From NCBI RefSeq assembly GCF_018129685.1, contig NZ_JAFCLG010000032.1, forward strand, positions 1-46,260: a DNA stretch of 46,260 nt, in the 5' to 3' direction. Positions 7,855 to 16,920 of the stretch are shown here, piece after piece. The notes beneath the pieces were generated by a model. The model ran no database searches. It was given only the letters and a program-made list of their open reading frames with translations, and was not told where the DNA came from. Made by a program: the position numbers and the translations under genes. The first letter of the stretch is position 1. Each line of letters opens with the position of its first letter. Origin of the DNA: Bradyrhizobium manausense (lineage in GTDB: Bacteria > Pseudomonadota > Alphaproteobacteria > Rhizobiales > Xanthobacteraceae).

Positions 7855-8955
7855 ATGGCAGTACCCTTCGCTGATCTCCAGCTCCAGTACCAGAACATCA
7901 AGGGCGAGATCGACGCTGCGATTGCGGCCGTCATCCGCGACAACGCCTTTATCCGCGGCCCGTTTGTCGATGCGTTCGAACGCGACTTTGCCAGGGCCGC
8001 ATCGGTCAAGCATTGCGTCTCCTGCGCCAACGGGACGGACGCGCTCTATCTGGCGATGGCCGCGCTCAAGGTGAAGCCGGGCGATGAGGTGATCACGACG
8101 GCGCATTCCTGGATATCGACCTCGGCGATGATCACCCATGCCGGCGCCGTCGTGAAGTTTTGCGACACCGATGGCGTGACGTTTACGATCGATCCCGCGG
8201 CGATCGAGGCCGCGATCACGCCGCGCACCGTCGGCATCATCCCGGTGCACCTCTATGGTCAGCCTGCCGACATGGACGCGATCATGAGAATCGCGAACAA
8301 GCACGGCTTGTGGGTGATCGAGGATTGCGCCCAGGCGCATCTGGCCCGCTACAAGGGGCAGATGGTCGGAACGTTCGGCGCGGCCGCAACCTACTCGTTT
8401 TATCCGGGCAAGAATCTCGGCGCGATGGGCGATGCCGGCGCCGTCGTCACCAATGACGCCGGGCTCGCCGAGCACATGACACGGCTCGCGCGTCATGGCG
8501 GCCTCGTGAAGCATCAACACGAGATCGAGGGCGTCAACAGCCGGCTCGACGGCATGCAGGCAGCGATCCTGTCGGCAAAGCTTCCGCATCTGGCGGCCTG
8601 GACCGAGGCGCGGCAGCGTGCGGCCGCGGTCTACGATTCCGGCCTCAACCAGATCGAGGGGGTGAGCGTACCGCAGGTCGCGCCCGGTCGCGATCACGTC
8701 TATCACCTCTATACCATCCGGCATCCGCGACGCGATGCGCTGGCCGCTCACCTCAACGGCAATGGCGTGCAGACAGCAATCAACTATCCGACCGCGCTGC
8801 CGCTGCTGCAGGCCTATGCGCGCTTCGGTCATACCGTGGCGGAATTTCCGCATGCATATCGGGACCAGACTAGCATCCTGTCGCTGCCGATTTTTGCCGA
8901 AATCACGCCGGCGCAGCAGGAGAGCGTGATCCGGCTCGTGCGCGAATTTGCATAG
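7855..8955 (+). CDS. DegT/DnrJ aminotransferase, WlbC/WbpE-like
   Basis: A 366-residue PLP enzyme of the sugar aminotransferase (DegT/DnrJ/EryC1/StrS) family. The cofactor-binding region has CANGTDAL near residues 58-65 and EDCAQAH at 156-162. The Schiff-base lysine is K186 in SFYPGKNLGA. The SF-P-KNLG form with G-D-AG after it is the WbpE/WlbC and 3-aminotransferase type, consistent with amination at C3 of UDP-3-keto-GlcNAcA. It is the third gene of the coupled set from 6326. No gene follows for 209 nt. A related but different aminotransferase (LegC-like) lies at 10160. Confidence 0.85.
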   Translation: MAVPFADLQLQYQNIKGEIDAAIAAVIRDNAFIRGPFVDAFERDFARAASVKHCVSCANGTDALYLAMAALKVKPGDEVITTAHSWISTSAMITHAGAVVKFCDTDGVTFTIDPAAIEAAITPRTVGIIPVHLYGQPADMDAIMRIANKHGLWVIEDCAQAHLARYKGQMVGTFGAAATYSFYPGKNLGAMGDAGAVVTNDAGLAEHMTRLARHGGLVKHQHEIEGVNSRLDGMQAAILSAKLPHLAAWTEARQRAAAVYDSGLNQIEGVSVPQVAPGRDHVYHLYTIRHPRRDALAAHLNGNGVQTAINYPTALPLLQAYARFGHTVAEFPHAYRDQTSILSLPIFAEITPAQQESVIRLVREFA

Positions 8956-9164
8956 CCCAGGCGGCGGGCTTGTCGCGCACGGGATTTGTTGATTTTTCTC
9001 AAAGGCTTGTGCGCCACGCGGGGTTGTATTTCGCCCCGGGGGGCCGAGCCCATTGCGGGCCTGCCGTGCATTCAAAACTGGCCTCCGGCGGCGGGAATGT
9101 TTAGAAGCGGCCGTGTCAGGTCGGCAGGCAGGTTGAGCGGCCTGGCCAGAGGGGAACCGGAACT

Positions 9165-10163
9165 TTGCGAAAAGTACTTTTGACGGGTGCGGGTGGGTTC
9201 ATCGGATCGCACCTTGCGGAAGAGCTGGTCCGACGCAATGTCGCAGTGCGCACGTTCGTGCACTACAACAGCGCGGGTTCGTATGGCTGGCTCGATTCCT
9301 CGCCGCCCGAGATCCGCAAGGAGTTCGACGTCTTCGCGGGCAATGTTTGCGACCCCAACGGCGTGCGCACGGCGATGAAGGGATGCGATGCGGTGCTGCA
9401 TCTCGCCGCGCTGATTGCCATTCCCTATTCGTATCACTCGCCCGACACCTATGTGGAAGCCAACATCCGCGGCACCCTCAACGTTCTGCAGGCAGCGCGC
9501 GATCTCGGCGTCGAAAAGGTCATCCATACCTCGACCAGCGAGGTCTACGGCACCGCGCAATTCGTTCCGATCACCGAGGAGCACCCGCTGCAGGGCCAGT
9601 CGCCTTACTCCGCGACCAAGATCGGCGCCGACCAGCTTGCGTTATCATTCGAGCGCTCATTCGGCACGCCGGTGACCTTGGTGCGGCCCTTCAACACGTA
9701 CGGCCCGCGGCAATCGGCCCGCGCGGTGATCCCGACCATCATCACCCAGATCGCGGCAGGCGCGCGCAAGATCAAGCTCGGCAGCATCCATCCGACCCGC
9801 GACTTCAACTTCGTCGCTGACACTGTCGGCGGCTTCCTGGCGGCACTCGACTCCAAGGCCGGCATTGGCGAGGTCATTAATATCGGCAGCGGGTTCGAGA
9901 TCTCGGTCGGCGACACCGCGAACCTGATCGCCGAGCTGATGGGCGTCCAGATCGAGATCGAGCATGACGACGTTCGCGTGCGCCCCGAGCGCAGCGAGGT
10001 CGAGCGGCTATGGGCCTCCAACGCCAAGGCGCAGAAGCTGCTGGGCTGGTCGCCGCGTTTCGGCGGCGTCGACGGCCTTCGCAAGGGTCTTGAACAGACC
10101 ATCGCCTGGTTCACCGGGCAGGACAATCTGGCCCGCTATCGCGTCAATACCTACACGTTGTGA
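9165..10163 (+). CDS. legB: LegB-like NAD-dependent sugar 4,6-dehydratase
   Basis: A 332-residue extended SDR. The glycine motif TGAGGFIG (7-14) binds NAD, TSTSE (122-126) holds the dehydratase triad positions, and YSATK (148-152) supplies the catalytic Tyr and Lys. The IAIPYSYHSPDTYVEAN segment (85-100) is characteristic of the LegB group, which dehydrates GDP- or UDP-GlcNAc to the 4-keto-6-deoxy sugar in legionaminic acid synthesis. A TTG start at 9165 is used because the protein begins MRKVLLTG there and GAGGGG lies about 10 nt upstream. The stop overlaps the GTG start of the LegC-like aminotransferase. The 209-nt gap upstream probably carries the operon promoter, but no clear one was seen. 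Confidence 0.88.
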   Translation: MRKVLLTGAGGFIGSHLAEELVRRNVAVRTFVHYNSAGSYGWLDSSPPEIRKEFDVFAGNVCDPNGVRTAMKGCDAVLHLAALIAIPYSYHSPDTYVEANIRGTLNVLQAARDLGVEKVIHTSTSEVYGTAQFVPITEEHPLQGQSPYSATKIGADQLALSFERSFGTPVTLVRPFNTYGPRQSARAVIPTIITQIAAGARKIKLGSIHPTRDFNFVADTVGGFLAALDSKAGIGEVINIGSGFEISVGDTANLIAELMGVQIEIEHDDVRVRPERSEVERLWASNAKAQKLLGWSPRFGGVDGLRKGLEQTIAWFTGQDNLARYRVNTYTL

Positions 10164-11389
10164 GCACCATGAGCATGTCCTTCGCCCAAGCGAGCCCGAA
10201 CCGTCCCGCCGTGCTTGACGTCAAGCCGGTGCTCGACGCCGTCGATGCCGTGCTCGGCTCAGCCCCGCGTCCGGTCGAACTGCACGAGCCGCGGTTCGGC
10301 GATCGCGAGCGCGAGCTGGTGCTCGACTGCATCGACACCAACTGGGTGTCGTCGGCCGGCAAATACGTCACACGTTTCGAGGAAATGGTGGCGGAGGCGA
10401 CCGGCTCGCGCCACGCGGTTGCGATCGTCAACGGCACCGCGGCGCTGCACGCGGCGTTGGTGCTGGAGGGCGTCGAGCCTGACGACGAGGTGCTGCTGCC
10501 TTCGATCACCTTCGTCGCCACCGCCAACGCGATCAGCCATGCCGGCGCGGTGCCTCACTTCGTCGACTCGACCTGGGACACGCTGGGGCTCGACCCGCGT
10601 GCGCTCGAGGCCCATCTCGATGCAATCGCCGTGCAGCAGAACGGAGCCTGGGTGAACAGGCACACGGGGCGCCGGCTTCGCGCCGTCGTTCCCGTGCACA
10701 TTTTCGGGCATCCCGTCGACATGGCTGCGCTCGGCGCGGTTGCGGCCCGCTACGGCCTCGTCATCGTCGAGGATGCGACCGAGTCGCTGGGCTCGCGCCT
10801 GCACGGCAAGGCCTGCGGCACTTTCGGCCATTCCGCGGTGCTGAGCTTCAATGGCAACAAGATCGTCACGACGGGCGGCGGCGGCATGATCGTGACCGAC
10901 GACGAGGCTCATGCCCGCCACGCCCGGCATTTCACGTCGACGGCAAAGAAGGCCCACGCCTGGGCGTTCGAGCATGACGAGATCGCGTACAACTACCGCC
11001 TGCCCAACATCAATGCCGCGCTCGGCTGCGCGCAGATGGAGCGGCTGGGGGGAATGGTCGCGGCCAAGCGTGTCCTCGCTCAGCGCTATCTCGATGCCTT
11101 CCGCGATTTTCCCTGGGCGCGCATCTATCGCGAGCCGAAGGGGTCCGAGAGCAATTATTGGCTCAATACGCTGGTGCTCGACCGCGAATTCGCCTCCGAG
11201 CGCGACCGCTTGCTGCAGGCCCTGCACGGCCACGGCATTCGTGCACGCCCGCTATGGACGCCGATGCACCTGTTGCCGATGTACCGCGACTGTCCGCGCG
11301 CGGCGCTCCCTGTCGCCGAGGACATGAATACCCGCTGCCTCAACCTGCCGAGCAGTCCGTTTCTGGCGGAAAGCGCGAACGAGCGCTGA
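10160..11389 (+). CDS. legC: LegC-like sugar 4-aminotransferase
   Basis: A 409-residue DegT-family PLP aminotransferase with the LegC signature layout. It has an N-terminal extension of about 40 residues, NGTAALHAAL (91-100), an insertion around 150-172 and the Schiff-base lysine K234 in SFNGNKIVTTGGGG. LegC transfers the amino group from glutamate to C4 of the 4-keto-6-deoxy sugar made by LegB. The GTG start at 10160 overlaps the legB stop by 4 nt, and its own TGA overlaps the next ATG by 1 nt, so translation is coupled in both directions. An ATG three codons in is an alternative start. Confidence 0.88.
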   Translation: MSTMSMSFAQASPNRPAVLDVKPVLDAVDAVLGSAPRPVELHEPRFGDRERELVLDCIDTNWVSSAGKYVTRFEEMVAEATGSRHAVAIVNGTAALHAALVLEGVEPDDEVLLPSITFVATANAISHAGAVPHFVDSTWDTLGLDPRALEAHLDAIAVQQNGAWVNRHTGRRLRAVVPVHIFGHPVDMAALGAVAARYGLVIVEDATESLGSRLHGKACGTFGHSAVLSFNGNKIVTTGGGGMIVTDDEAHARHARHFTSTAKKAHAWAFEHDEIAYNYRLPNINAALGCAQMERLGGMVAAKRVLAQRYLDAFRDFPWARIYREPKGSESNYWLNTLVLDREFASERDRLLQALHGHGIRARPLWTPMHLLPMYRDCPRAALPVAEDMNTRCLNLPSSPFLAESANER

Positions 11390-12777
11390 TGCCCCGTATC
11401 GTTTTCTTCACGATTCACAGCACGACGGCCTGGTGGAAGTACCTGGCCTCGCGCATGGAGTTTGCCGACGCCGTCGTGCTCAGCGATCTGCGCGATGACG
11501 GCGACTATTCGCTGGTCGACGATTTCTATCGTTTCGTCGACGGGGGCGATGCGGCTGCCGCGGCACTCGACCGGTTCGGCCAGGACGGATGTGCCGACAT
11601 CATCCAGCGCTGTCGCGTGCTCAGGAGCCTCGATCGCGATCTCGCGCTGAGGATGATCGGCGGCATGGCCCAGGCGATCGAGCAGGCTTTTGACAAGCTT
11701 GCCCCCGGACTGGTCATGACATTCACCATCGATCGCTACGTCATGGACGTGATGGAGCGCATCGCGCGGCGGCGTGGCATCGACTTCCTGGAGATGACGA
11801 CCTCGATCATCCCGGATCAGGTCATGCTGATGCGCCGGGGAAAGCCGGTCTGGTTGCGCGAGCCGTCTGCGGAGGACATCGATGCCGCAGTCGGCCAGCT
11901 CTGCAGGGAAGATTTCGCGCCGGCCTATGTGCGAGACGCCAAGCGTTTTTCGCTCGCCAGGTTCTGGCGGATCTTCGGCTACTATGCGCTGCGCGGGGCT
12001 TACTTCAACATCTGGCGGTTCCTCAAGCGCGATCGCTACAACTGCCACTATCTCGACGCGCTGAAGCGGCTGAAGCACAAGGTGCGCATGCGCGACGTCG
12101 CCGTGCTCGGGTTGCTCGATCACGGCTGGGACAAGCGGCTTTCCGAAGTCGAGCGCGAGCGCCGGGTATTCCTCGGGCTTCAGCTCTTCCCCGAAGCTTC
12201 GATGGACTACTGGCTCGAGCAGCCGGGCATGCTCGCGCATGACGACGTCCTGGTGCGCTATTGCGAGGTGCTCGGCCGTGCAGGCTACCGCATCTTCGTC
12301 AAGGATCATCCGCTGCAATTCGGGTTTCGGCAGCGCGAGCTGTTCGAGCGGCTGGCGAAGCTGCCGGCCGTGGTGCTGGTGCCTTACGACGTGCCTGCGA
12401 ATCTGCTGATCGGGAAGTGCGCGGTGTCGGTCACGTTCACCGGGACCATCGGCTTTCAGGCGGCGCTCGCCGGGTTGATTTCCGTCGCGACCGAGCCTTA
12501 CTACGCAACCGAGCAGCACTTCCTGCATGTCCGCGACACAAGCGAGATCGACGGTCTCGCCGAGCGGCTTGCAAAATGGCAACCGCCTGACGATCTCGCC
12601 ACGACGCGTCGCGCAATCATGCGGCACCTGGCGTCGATCAGCGTCGAGGGCGACTATTTCGGCTGGCGCAAGTTCGATCCCGAGAACGAGGCCGTGCGGG
12701 CTTCAGTCGAGCCGCTGGCGCGTTCGTTGAACGCGCACCTGCCGCAATTCATGAAGTCCTGCAAGGCCGTCGCTTGA
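11389..12777 (+). CDS. KpsS/Capsule_synth-like protein, candidate surface-sugar transferase
   Basis: A 462-residue soluble protein beginning MPRIVFFTIHST. I do not recognise a precise family. The C-terminal half has features of capsule-synthesis (KpsS/KpsC, Capsule_synth) proteins: KDHPLQFG (about 303-310), then VVLVPYDVPANLLIGKC and a VTFTGTIGFQAALAG segment resembling a GT-B donor site. The N-terminal half is rich in basic and aromatic residues. It starts on the last base of the LegC stop (TGATG) and is followed with overlap by a flippase gene, so it is made together with the nonulosonate enzymes and the exporter. An obvious guess is the transferase that attaches the nonulosonate or the sugar next to it; this is inference only. 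Confidence 0.55.
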   Translation: MPRIVFFTIHSTTAWWKYLASRMEFADAVVLSDLRDDGDYSLVDDFYRFVDGGDAAAAALDRFGQDGCADIIQRCRVLRSLDRDLALRMIGGMAQAIEQAFDKLAPGLVMTFTIDRYVMDVMERIARRRGIDFLEMTTSIIPDQVMLMRRGKPVWLREPSAEDIDAAVGQLCREDFAPAYVRDAKRFSLARFWRIFGYYALRGAYFNIWRFLKRDRYNCHYLDALKRLKHKVRMRDVAVLGLLDHGWDKRLSEVERERRVFLGLQLFPEASMDYWLEQPGMLAHDDVLVRYCEVLGRAGYRIFVKDHPLQFGFRQRELFERLAKLPAVVLVPYDVPANLLIGKCAVSVTFTGTIGFQAALAGLISVATEPYYATEQHFLHVRDTSEIDGLAERLAKWQPPDDLATTRRAIMRHLASISVEGDYFGWRKFDPENEAVRASVEPLARSLNAHLPQFMKSCKAVA

Positions 12778-14165
12778 CGATCCCGCGGGGAACGCACTTG
12801 CAACCGATGTCGTCGTCCGGCGGAGATGGAAACAGCGCGATGCGACCTCGTCTGCTTGATCTCGTGACGCGTCCGGCGGTTGCCGGCACGGTCGCGGCGC
12901 TGGTGCTGCGCGCGCTGACGCTGGCAAGCCGCTTTCTGCTGTCGCTGCTGCTGGCGCGCATGTTGTCGCCGGCGGAGATGGGACAATATGGCCTGCTGAC
13001 CGCGGCGCTTGCCTTCGCGCTGCTCATGGTCGGTCTGGAGTTCTATTCCTACACCCTGCGCGAGCTGGTGCCGGCGAGCCCCGAGCAACGCGCGCGCATC
13101 ATTGCCGACCAGATGGCGCTTGGCGCGGTGGCGCTGCTCGCGATCGGCATCGTGGTGGCGGGCGCGATTGCCACGGGCTCCTTTCCGGCGCGCCTTGCGC
13201 CGTGGTTCATCCTGATCCTCGTAACCGAGCATGTTTCGCTGGAGGCGACGCGAATTCTGATCATCACCTGGCGGCCGGTTCGCGCCTATATCGGCGTGTT
13301 CCTGCGCGGTGGAATCTGGGTGTATGTGATCGCCGTGCTGATGTTCGCGGTGCCGTCGACGCGGATGCTCGAGACGGTTCTGATCTCGTGGGCTTTGGGC
13401 GGGGTGTTGTCGATCGCCTTTTCCGCGTTTTCGCTCTCCGAACTGCCCTGGCGGGAGCTCAGGCGCTACCGGCCGGATCTCGGGAATATCCGTGCCGGCC
13501 TCTCTGTCGCGCGTCCCTTCATGCTGACGGCGGCGGGGGCGCTGGTGATCTCTTATGTCGACCGCTTTGTGATCGACGCCTTCGTGGGCCGGGATGCGCT
13601 CGGAATCTACACATTCTATTCCACGATCCTGATCGGCTTGCTGTCGCTCGGCAGCTCGGTATCGCATCAGTTTTTGCCGAAAGTCATCGCAGGCTATGCG
13701 GCGGGCCCGGACGCCTACCGCGCGTCGCTGCGGTCGTTCTTCTGGTCCATGCTGGCGCTGGCTTCCGCGACCATGATCCTGTCTGCCTTTGCCATGGGGC
13801 CGATGCTGACATTGCTCGGGCTCGCCACCTACGCAGCAAATGTCGGCGTGTTCTATGCCATGTTGCCCGGGATATTCCTGCGCATGTTGGCGGATGTCCC
13901 GTCTTATGCGCTCTATGCCGCGCGTTCGGATAGATATCTCCTGATCTGCAACCTCGGGTCGGCGGTGGTCTCGACGGCGTTGAACGTGGCGCTGATCCCC
14001 GTGCTCGGCATCTACGGCGCCGCACTTGCCGGAGGAGTTGCGAGCGCCGCGCTGTTCGCCTCCCTGTTCGGGTTTGCCTTCCACAGGATGCGGGAAAGTT
14101 TCAGAGAACCAGGTGCAACCGAGACCGTCGGTCTTCCCACCGACCCGGACATGCTTTATCCCTGA
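12774..14165 (+). CDS. Wzx-type polysaccharide flippase (second of two)
   Basis: A 463-residue membrane protein with about 12 to 14 hydrophobic segments, including the MLSPAEMGQYGLLTAALAF region near residues 63-81. That S-P-x-x-x-G-xY/F-G-L pattern is characteristic of the Wzx/RfbX polysaccharide exporter family. It should flip a completed lipid-linked repeat unit. TTG at 12774 overlaps the preceding stop, and AAGG sits 7 nt upstream. ATG at 12840, preceded by GGAGATGGA, is an equally credible start giving a protein 22 residues shorter. The downstream Wzy-like gene follows after 60 nt, so export and polymerisation appear paired. Confidence 0.85.
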   Translation: MTIPRGTHLQPMSSSGGDGNSAMRPRLLDLVTRPAVAGTVAALVLRALTLASRFLLSLLLARMLSPAEMGQYGLLTAALAFALLMVGLEFYSYTLRELVPASPEQRARIIADQMALGAVALLAIGIVVAGAIATGSFPARLAPWFILILVTEHVSLEATRILIITWRPVRAYIGVFLRGGIWVYVIAVLMFAVPSTRMLETVLISWALGGVLSIAFSAFSLSELPWRELRRYRPDLGNIRAGLSVARPFMLTAAGALVISYVDRFVIDAFVGRDALGIYTFYSTILIGLLSLGSSVSHQFLPKVIAGYAAGPDAYRASLRSFFWSMLALASATMILSAFAMGPMLTLLGLATYAANVGVFYAMLPGIFLRMLADVPSYALYAARSDRYLLICNLGSAVVSTALNVALIPVLGIYGAALAGGVASAALFASLFGFAFHRMRESFREPGATETVGLPTDPDMLYP

Positions 14166-14225
14166 GCATACGCGCGTGCTTAGCTTGTCAGGGCAGTCTC
14201 ATGTTCCCAGCAGAACGGGTGCCTT

Positions 14226-15794
14226 TTGAGCGGTAACTTGCAGCAGCGGCGCATCCCCTTGCTCGGCGTCCTCGCTTCGCCCGCCATTCTGATGACCGTG
14301 ATCTGGCTTGGGGCGCTCCTCGCCGTCGCTGTCGGTCCGATCGACTATCCGGGACAGCCGTCTGCGGCCGTGGTGACGCTGATTGCGGTTGGGCTGGCGA
14401 TCTTTCTCTCGTTCTACCAAGCGGGCAAGCTGGTCTTCGATCGTCTGTTTGCAGGCCGGAGTGTCTCGTCGAAACTCTCCGCCCGGACGCTCAACAACGT
14501 CATTGTCGCCGCCTCGCTTTTCGGCATCCTCGGCATCACGCTGCTGGCGATCGATCGGACGCTCCTGAGCGGCGTGAGCAACATCGGTTATGCCGAATTG
14601 CTGCGCTGCGCGCCGGGACTCGTCGACACGGTCGAGATCAAGCGCACGCCGCTGCTCTATGGTGGCTACGCGACATTCTCCTTCGGCTTCGTGTCGGTGG
14701 TCCTTTTCCTGCTGAAGGGCGAGGAAATCAATGGATGGGCGGCAGCGTCGGCGCAGCTGTCCATCGTTTGCCCAGTCGGCTACGCGCTGCTCTACTCGGG
14801 TCGGATGCCGATCCTGTTCGTTCTCGTTCTGGTGGCGATGGCGATGCTGGTGCGGCTTGCGCAGGGACGGACGCTGCTGCCGCGCGGCCATCATCTTCTG
14901 CTCAAGACCGGCATCGTCGTGGCATTGTTTGCGGTCTATTCCAGTGCGATCTGGTCCACCCGGCAAAGCTTTTGCATCCGGATGTCGCCTTTGATTGCTG
15001 AATTGCAGCAGGAGAAGGATAGGCGCGATACAGTTGTGGTGGAGCAGGGACCGGCCGCAACGCAGGAAGCTCCGCAGCCCAAGCCCTCTGAACTCATCTC
15101 AGCTGCGGAGCTGAACACACGGATTGCAGAGGCGCAGGCGCTCCCGCCGCCGGTTGCCGGCCCAAGCTCGGCGGACGCCGTGCTGGCGATGATGCTGAAA
15201 GCATGGAACGTCGAACCGCGCGGTTACGTCACCTCGGCGATCGAATCCAGCCGTGTGTCGGCGCGCGCGGCCATGATCGGCCTCAGCACCTATTTCTATC
15301 TGACCCATGGCGTGCGGACGGTCGATATGGTCTGGAAGGCTCGCGACAAATTCACGCCCCATTGGGGGGTCTACGAAGTCGGTGTGTTGTCGCCGCTGCT
15401 GCGGATTTTCTTCCCGGCCAGCGATCAGGTTGCGGCCATGGAGTCCGAACAGCGGGCGGCGGTTATCTACGGCTTCTTCCCGAGCGCCTGGGCCGCGGCT
15501 TTCATCGATTTCGGTCTTGTCGGCGCGGTGATCTACGTGGCGCTCTGGGGAGCGGTGGCCGGCTGGAGCGCGGCGGGAAGCAGGCATTCCGATCTGATGA
15601 CGCCCCGGCTCCTGCTCGTATTCGTTCTCGCCAGCATTCTTCTCAGTCCCGTTCAGGGCCCTCTTGGCTTGGCCAATTCGGCGCTGGTGCTGATCTCGAT
15701 GCTGGCGACCGGACTGCTGCTTGATTTTGTGAAACTGTCTGCGCGGGCACCGGCGGACGCCGGCAAGCTCGAGGCTGAGGGGCCGATGGTCTGA
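14226..15794 (+). CDS. Wzy-like polymerase with long proline-rich loop (second of two)
   Basis: A 522-residue membrane protein with hydrophobic segments in an N-terminal group (about residues 15-250) and a C-terminal group (about 410-510). Between them is a long polar loop of about 150 residues that includes a charged and proline/glutamine-rich portion (near 260-325) and the region leading to FTPHWGVYEVGVLSP. O-antigen polymerases usually have one large periplasmic loop in this position, so Wzy is the best call, supported by the adjacent flippase. The TTG start at 14226 has only a weak ribosome-binding site. The stop is 2 nt from that of the convergent gene at 15797. Family membership cannot be proven from sequence alone. 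Confidence 0.6.
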   Translation: MSGNLQQRRIPLLGVLASPAILMTVIWLGALLAVAVGPIDYPGQPSAAVVTLIAVGLAIFLSFYQAGKLVFDRLFAGRSVSSKLSARTLNNVIVAASLFGILGITLLAIDRTLLSGVSNIGYAELLRCAPGLVDTVEIKRTPLLYGGYATFSFGFVSVVLFLLKGEEINGWAAASAQLSIVCPVGYALLYSGRMPILFVLVLVAMAMLVRLAQGRTLLPRGHHLLLKTGIVVALFAVYSSAIWSTRQSFCIRMSPLIAELQQEKDRRDTVVVEQGPAATQEAPQPKPSELISAAELNTRIAEAQALPPPVAGPSSADAVLAMMLKAWNVEPRGYVTSAIESSRVSARAAMIGLSTYFYLTHGVRTVDMVWKARDKFTPHWGVYEVGVLSPLLRIFFPASDQVAAMESEQRAAVIYGFFPSAWAAAFIDFGLVGAVIYVALWGAVAGWSAAGSRHSDLMTPRLLLVFVLASILLSPVQGPLGLANSALVLISMLATGLLLDFVKLSARAPADAGKLEAEGPMV

Positions 15795-15796
15795 TC

Positions 15797-16756
15797 TCAA
15801 CGCGCGGAGGCGTTCCGCAGCCAGGCCACCGTCGCCGCGACGCCTTCCTCCATGGTGCAGGGAAGCGGGCCACAGACCGCTTCGGTCGGCCCGAGATCGA
15901 ACTGATACTGCGTCAGCACATTGTTGAGGCGGAACGAGTTGAATGGAAACCGCTTCAATCCGATCGCGTTGATCGCATCGCCGCAGAGCGCCAGCGTTCG
16001 AGCAACGCTGCTCGGCAAATGCGGGATCGGGCGCGAGCCGAAGGCGCGCTGAAATGCGTCGCTCCATGCGATCAGATCAATCGGCGTGTAGTCGGCGAGA
16101 TAGAACGTCCGGCGGTGGATCTGCTCTGCTGGCACGTTCAGGAGACGCCAGTACTGGAACGCGATGTTCTCGATATAACTGTAGGATTTCCAGAGCGGAC
16201 CATGTCCGACGTGGAAGTAGCGACCGCGTTCGATCATGTGCAGGAAACGCTGGTAGTGCGCGCTCATGCCAGGTCCCCAGACGGTGGTCGGGCGCGCCAG
16301 GCACCATTCGCGGCCGGCGCCATCCGTGCTGCGGACGATCTCTTCGGTCCGCACCTTGCTCTTTCCGTACAGGGTGTCGGCCTTGTAATCGGTGTCGCTG
16401 GTCGGCACGTAGCCGACGCGGCAGACGAGCTGCGAGGACGTCCATATCGCCCGCCGAACGGACGGCGTCCGCCTGACAGCCTCAACCAGATTTTCCACAC
16501 CCTCGATGTTGGCGGTGTAGCCGGACAGGTCGGCCTTCTCGTCGAGATCGATGCGTGCGGCGAGATGGACGACGGCGTCCGGTGCGGCGCCAGTCACCGC
16601 TCTTGTCAGGCCATCGGCATTGAGGATGTCGCATACGATGTCGGTGGTCTTGGCAGGAACCTTGTCGAGCCCCACGACATCGCAATGCTCGGCGCGCAGC
16701 CGTCGCACCAGCGCCTGGCCAATGAAGCCGGAGCTTCCGGTCACGAGAACTTTCAT
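15797..16756 (-). CDS. NAD-dependent epimerase/reductase (extended SDR)
   Basis: A 319-residue extended SDR. NAD is bound by VTGSSGFIG (5-13). The catalytic pair is Y130 and K134 in LYGKSK, with TSSQ (106-109) providing the serine. The central region has ARPTTVWGPG, and the C-terminal part contains a long, less conserved substrate-binding segment. Members of this family epimerise, reduce or dehydrate nucleotide sugars; the exact reaction is not evident. ATG at 16756 is the natural start because the Rossmann motif begins 5 residues later. It is divergent from the FkbM gene across 164 nt and convergent with the Wzy-like gene. Both neighbours being glycan genes, it probably makes or finishes a precursor sugar. 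Confidence 0.75.
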   Translation of the reverse strand: MKVLVTGSSGFIGQALVRRLRAEHCDVVGLDKVPAKTTDIVCDILNADGLTRAVTGAAPDAVVHLAARIDLDEKADLSGYTANIEGVENLVEAVRRTPSVRRAIWTSSQLVCRVGYVPTSDTDYKADTLYGKSKVRTEEIVRSTDGAGREWCLARPTTVWGPGMSAHYQRFLHMIERGRYFHVGHGPLWKSYSYIENIAFQYWRLLNVPAEQIHRRTFYLADYTPIDLIAWSDAFQRAFGSRPIPHLPSSVARTLALCGDAINAIGLKRFPFNSFRLNNVLTQYQFDLGPTEAVCGPLPCTMEEGVAATVAWLRNASAR

Positions 16757-16920
16757 GCTGATGTCGCTGTCTTTACCGACGGGGGCGGTCGCTTGACCGG
16801 CTTGCCGGGCTGATCTACCAAACCGACCAGTCGATTGCAAACTGTGGTAAATCCATATGCGTCAAGGCATTTTGCAATCGCGATCCTTCCCCACGGCTCT
16901 AACCAACCGGCGCTCGTTTC

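Noticed and set aside
12654..14084. Long minus-strand frame opposite the second flippase
   Set aside because: Same antisense character (Arg, Gln, His, Asp-rich, no hydrophobic core) and the plus-strand frame is a clear flippase.
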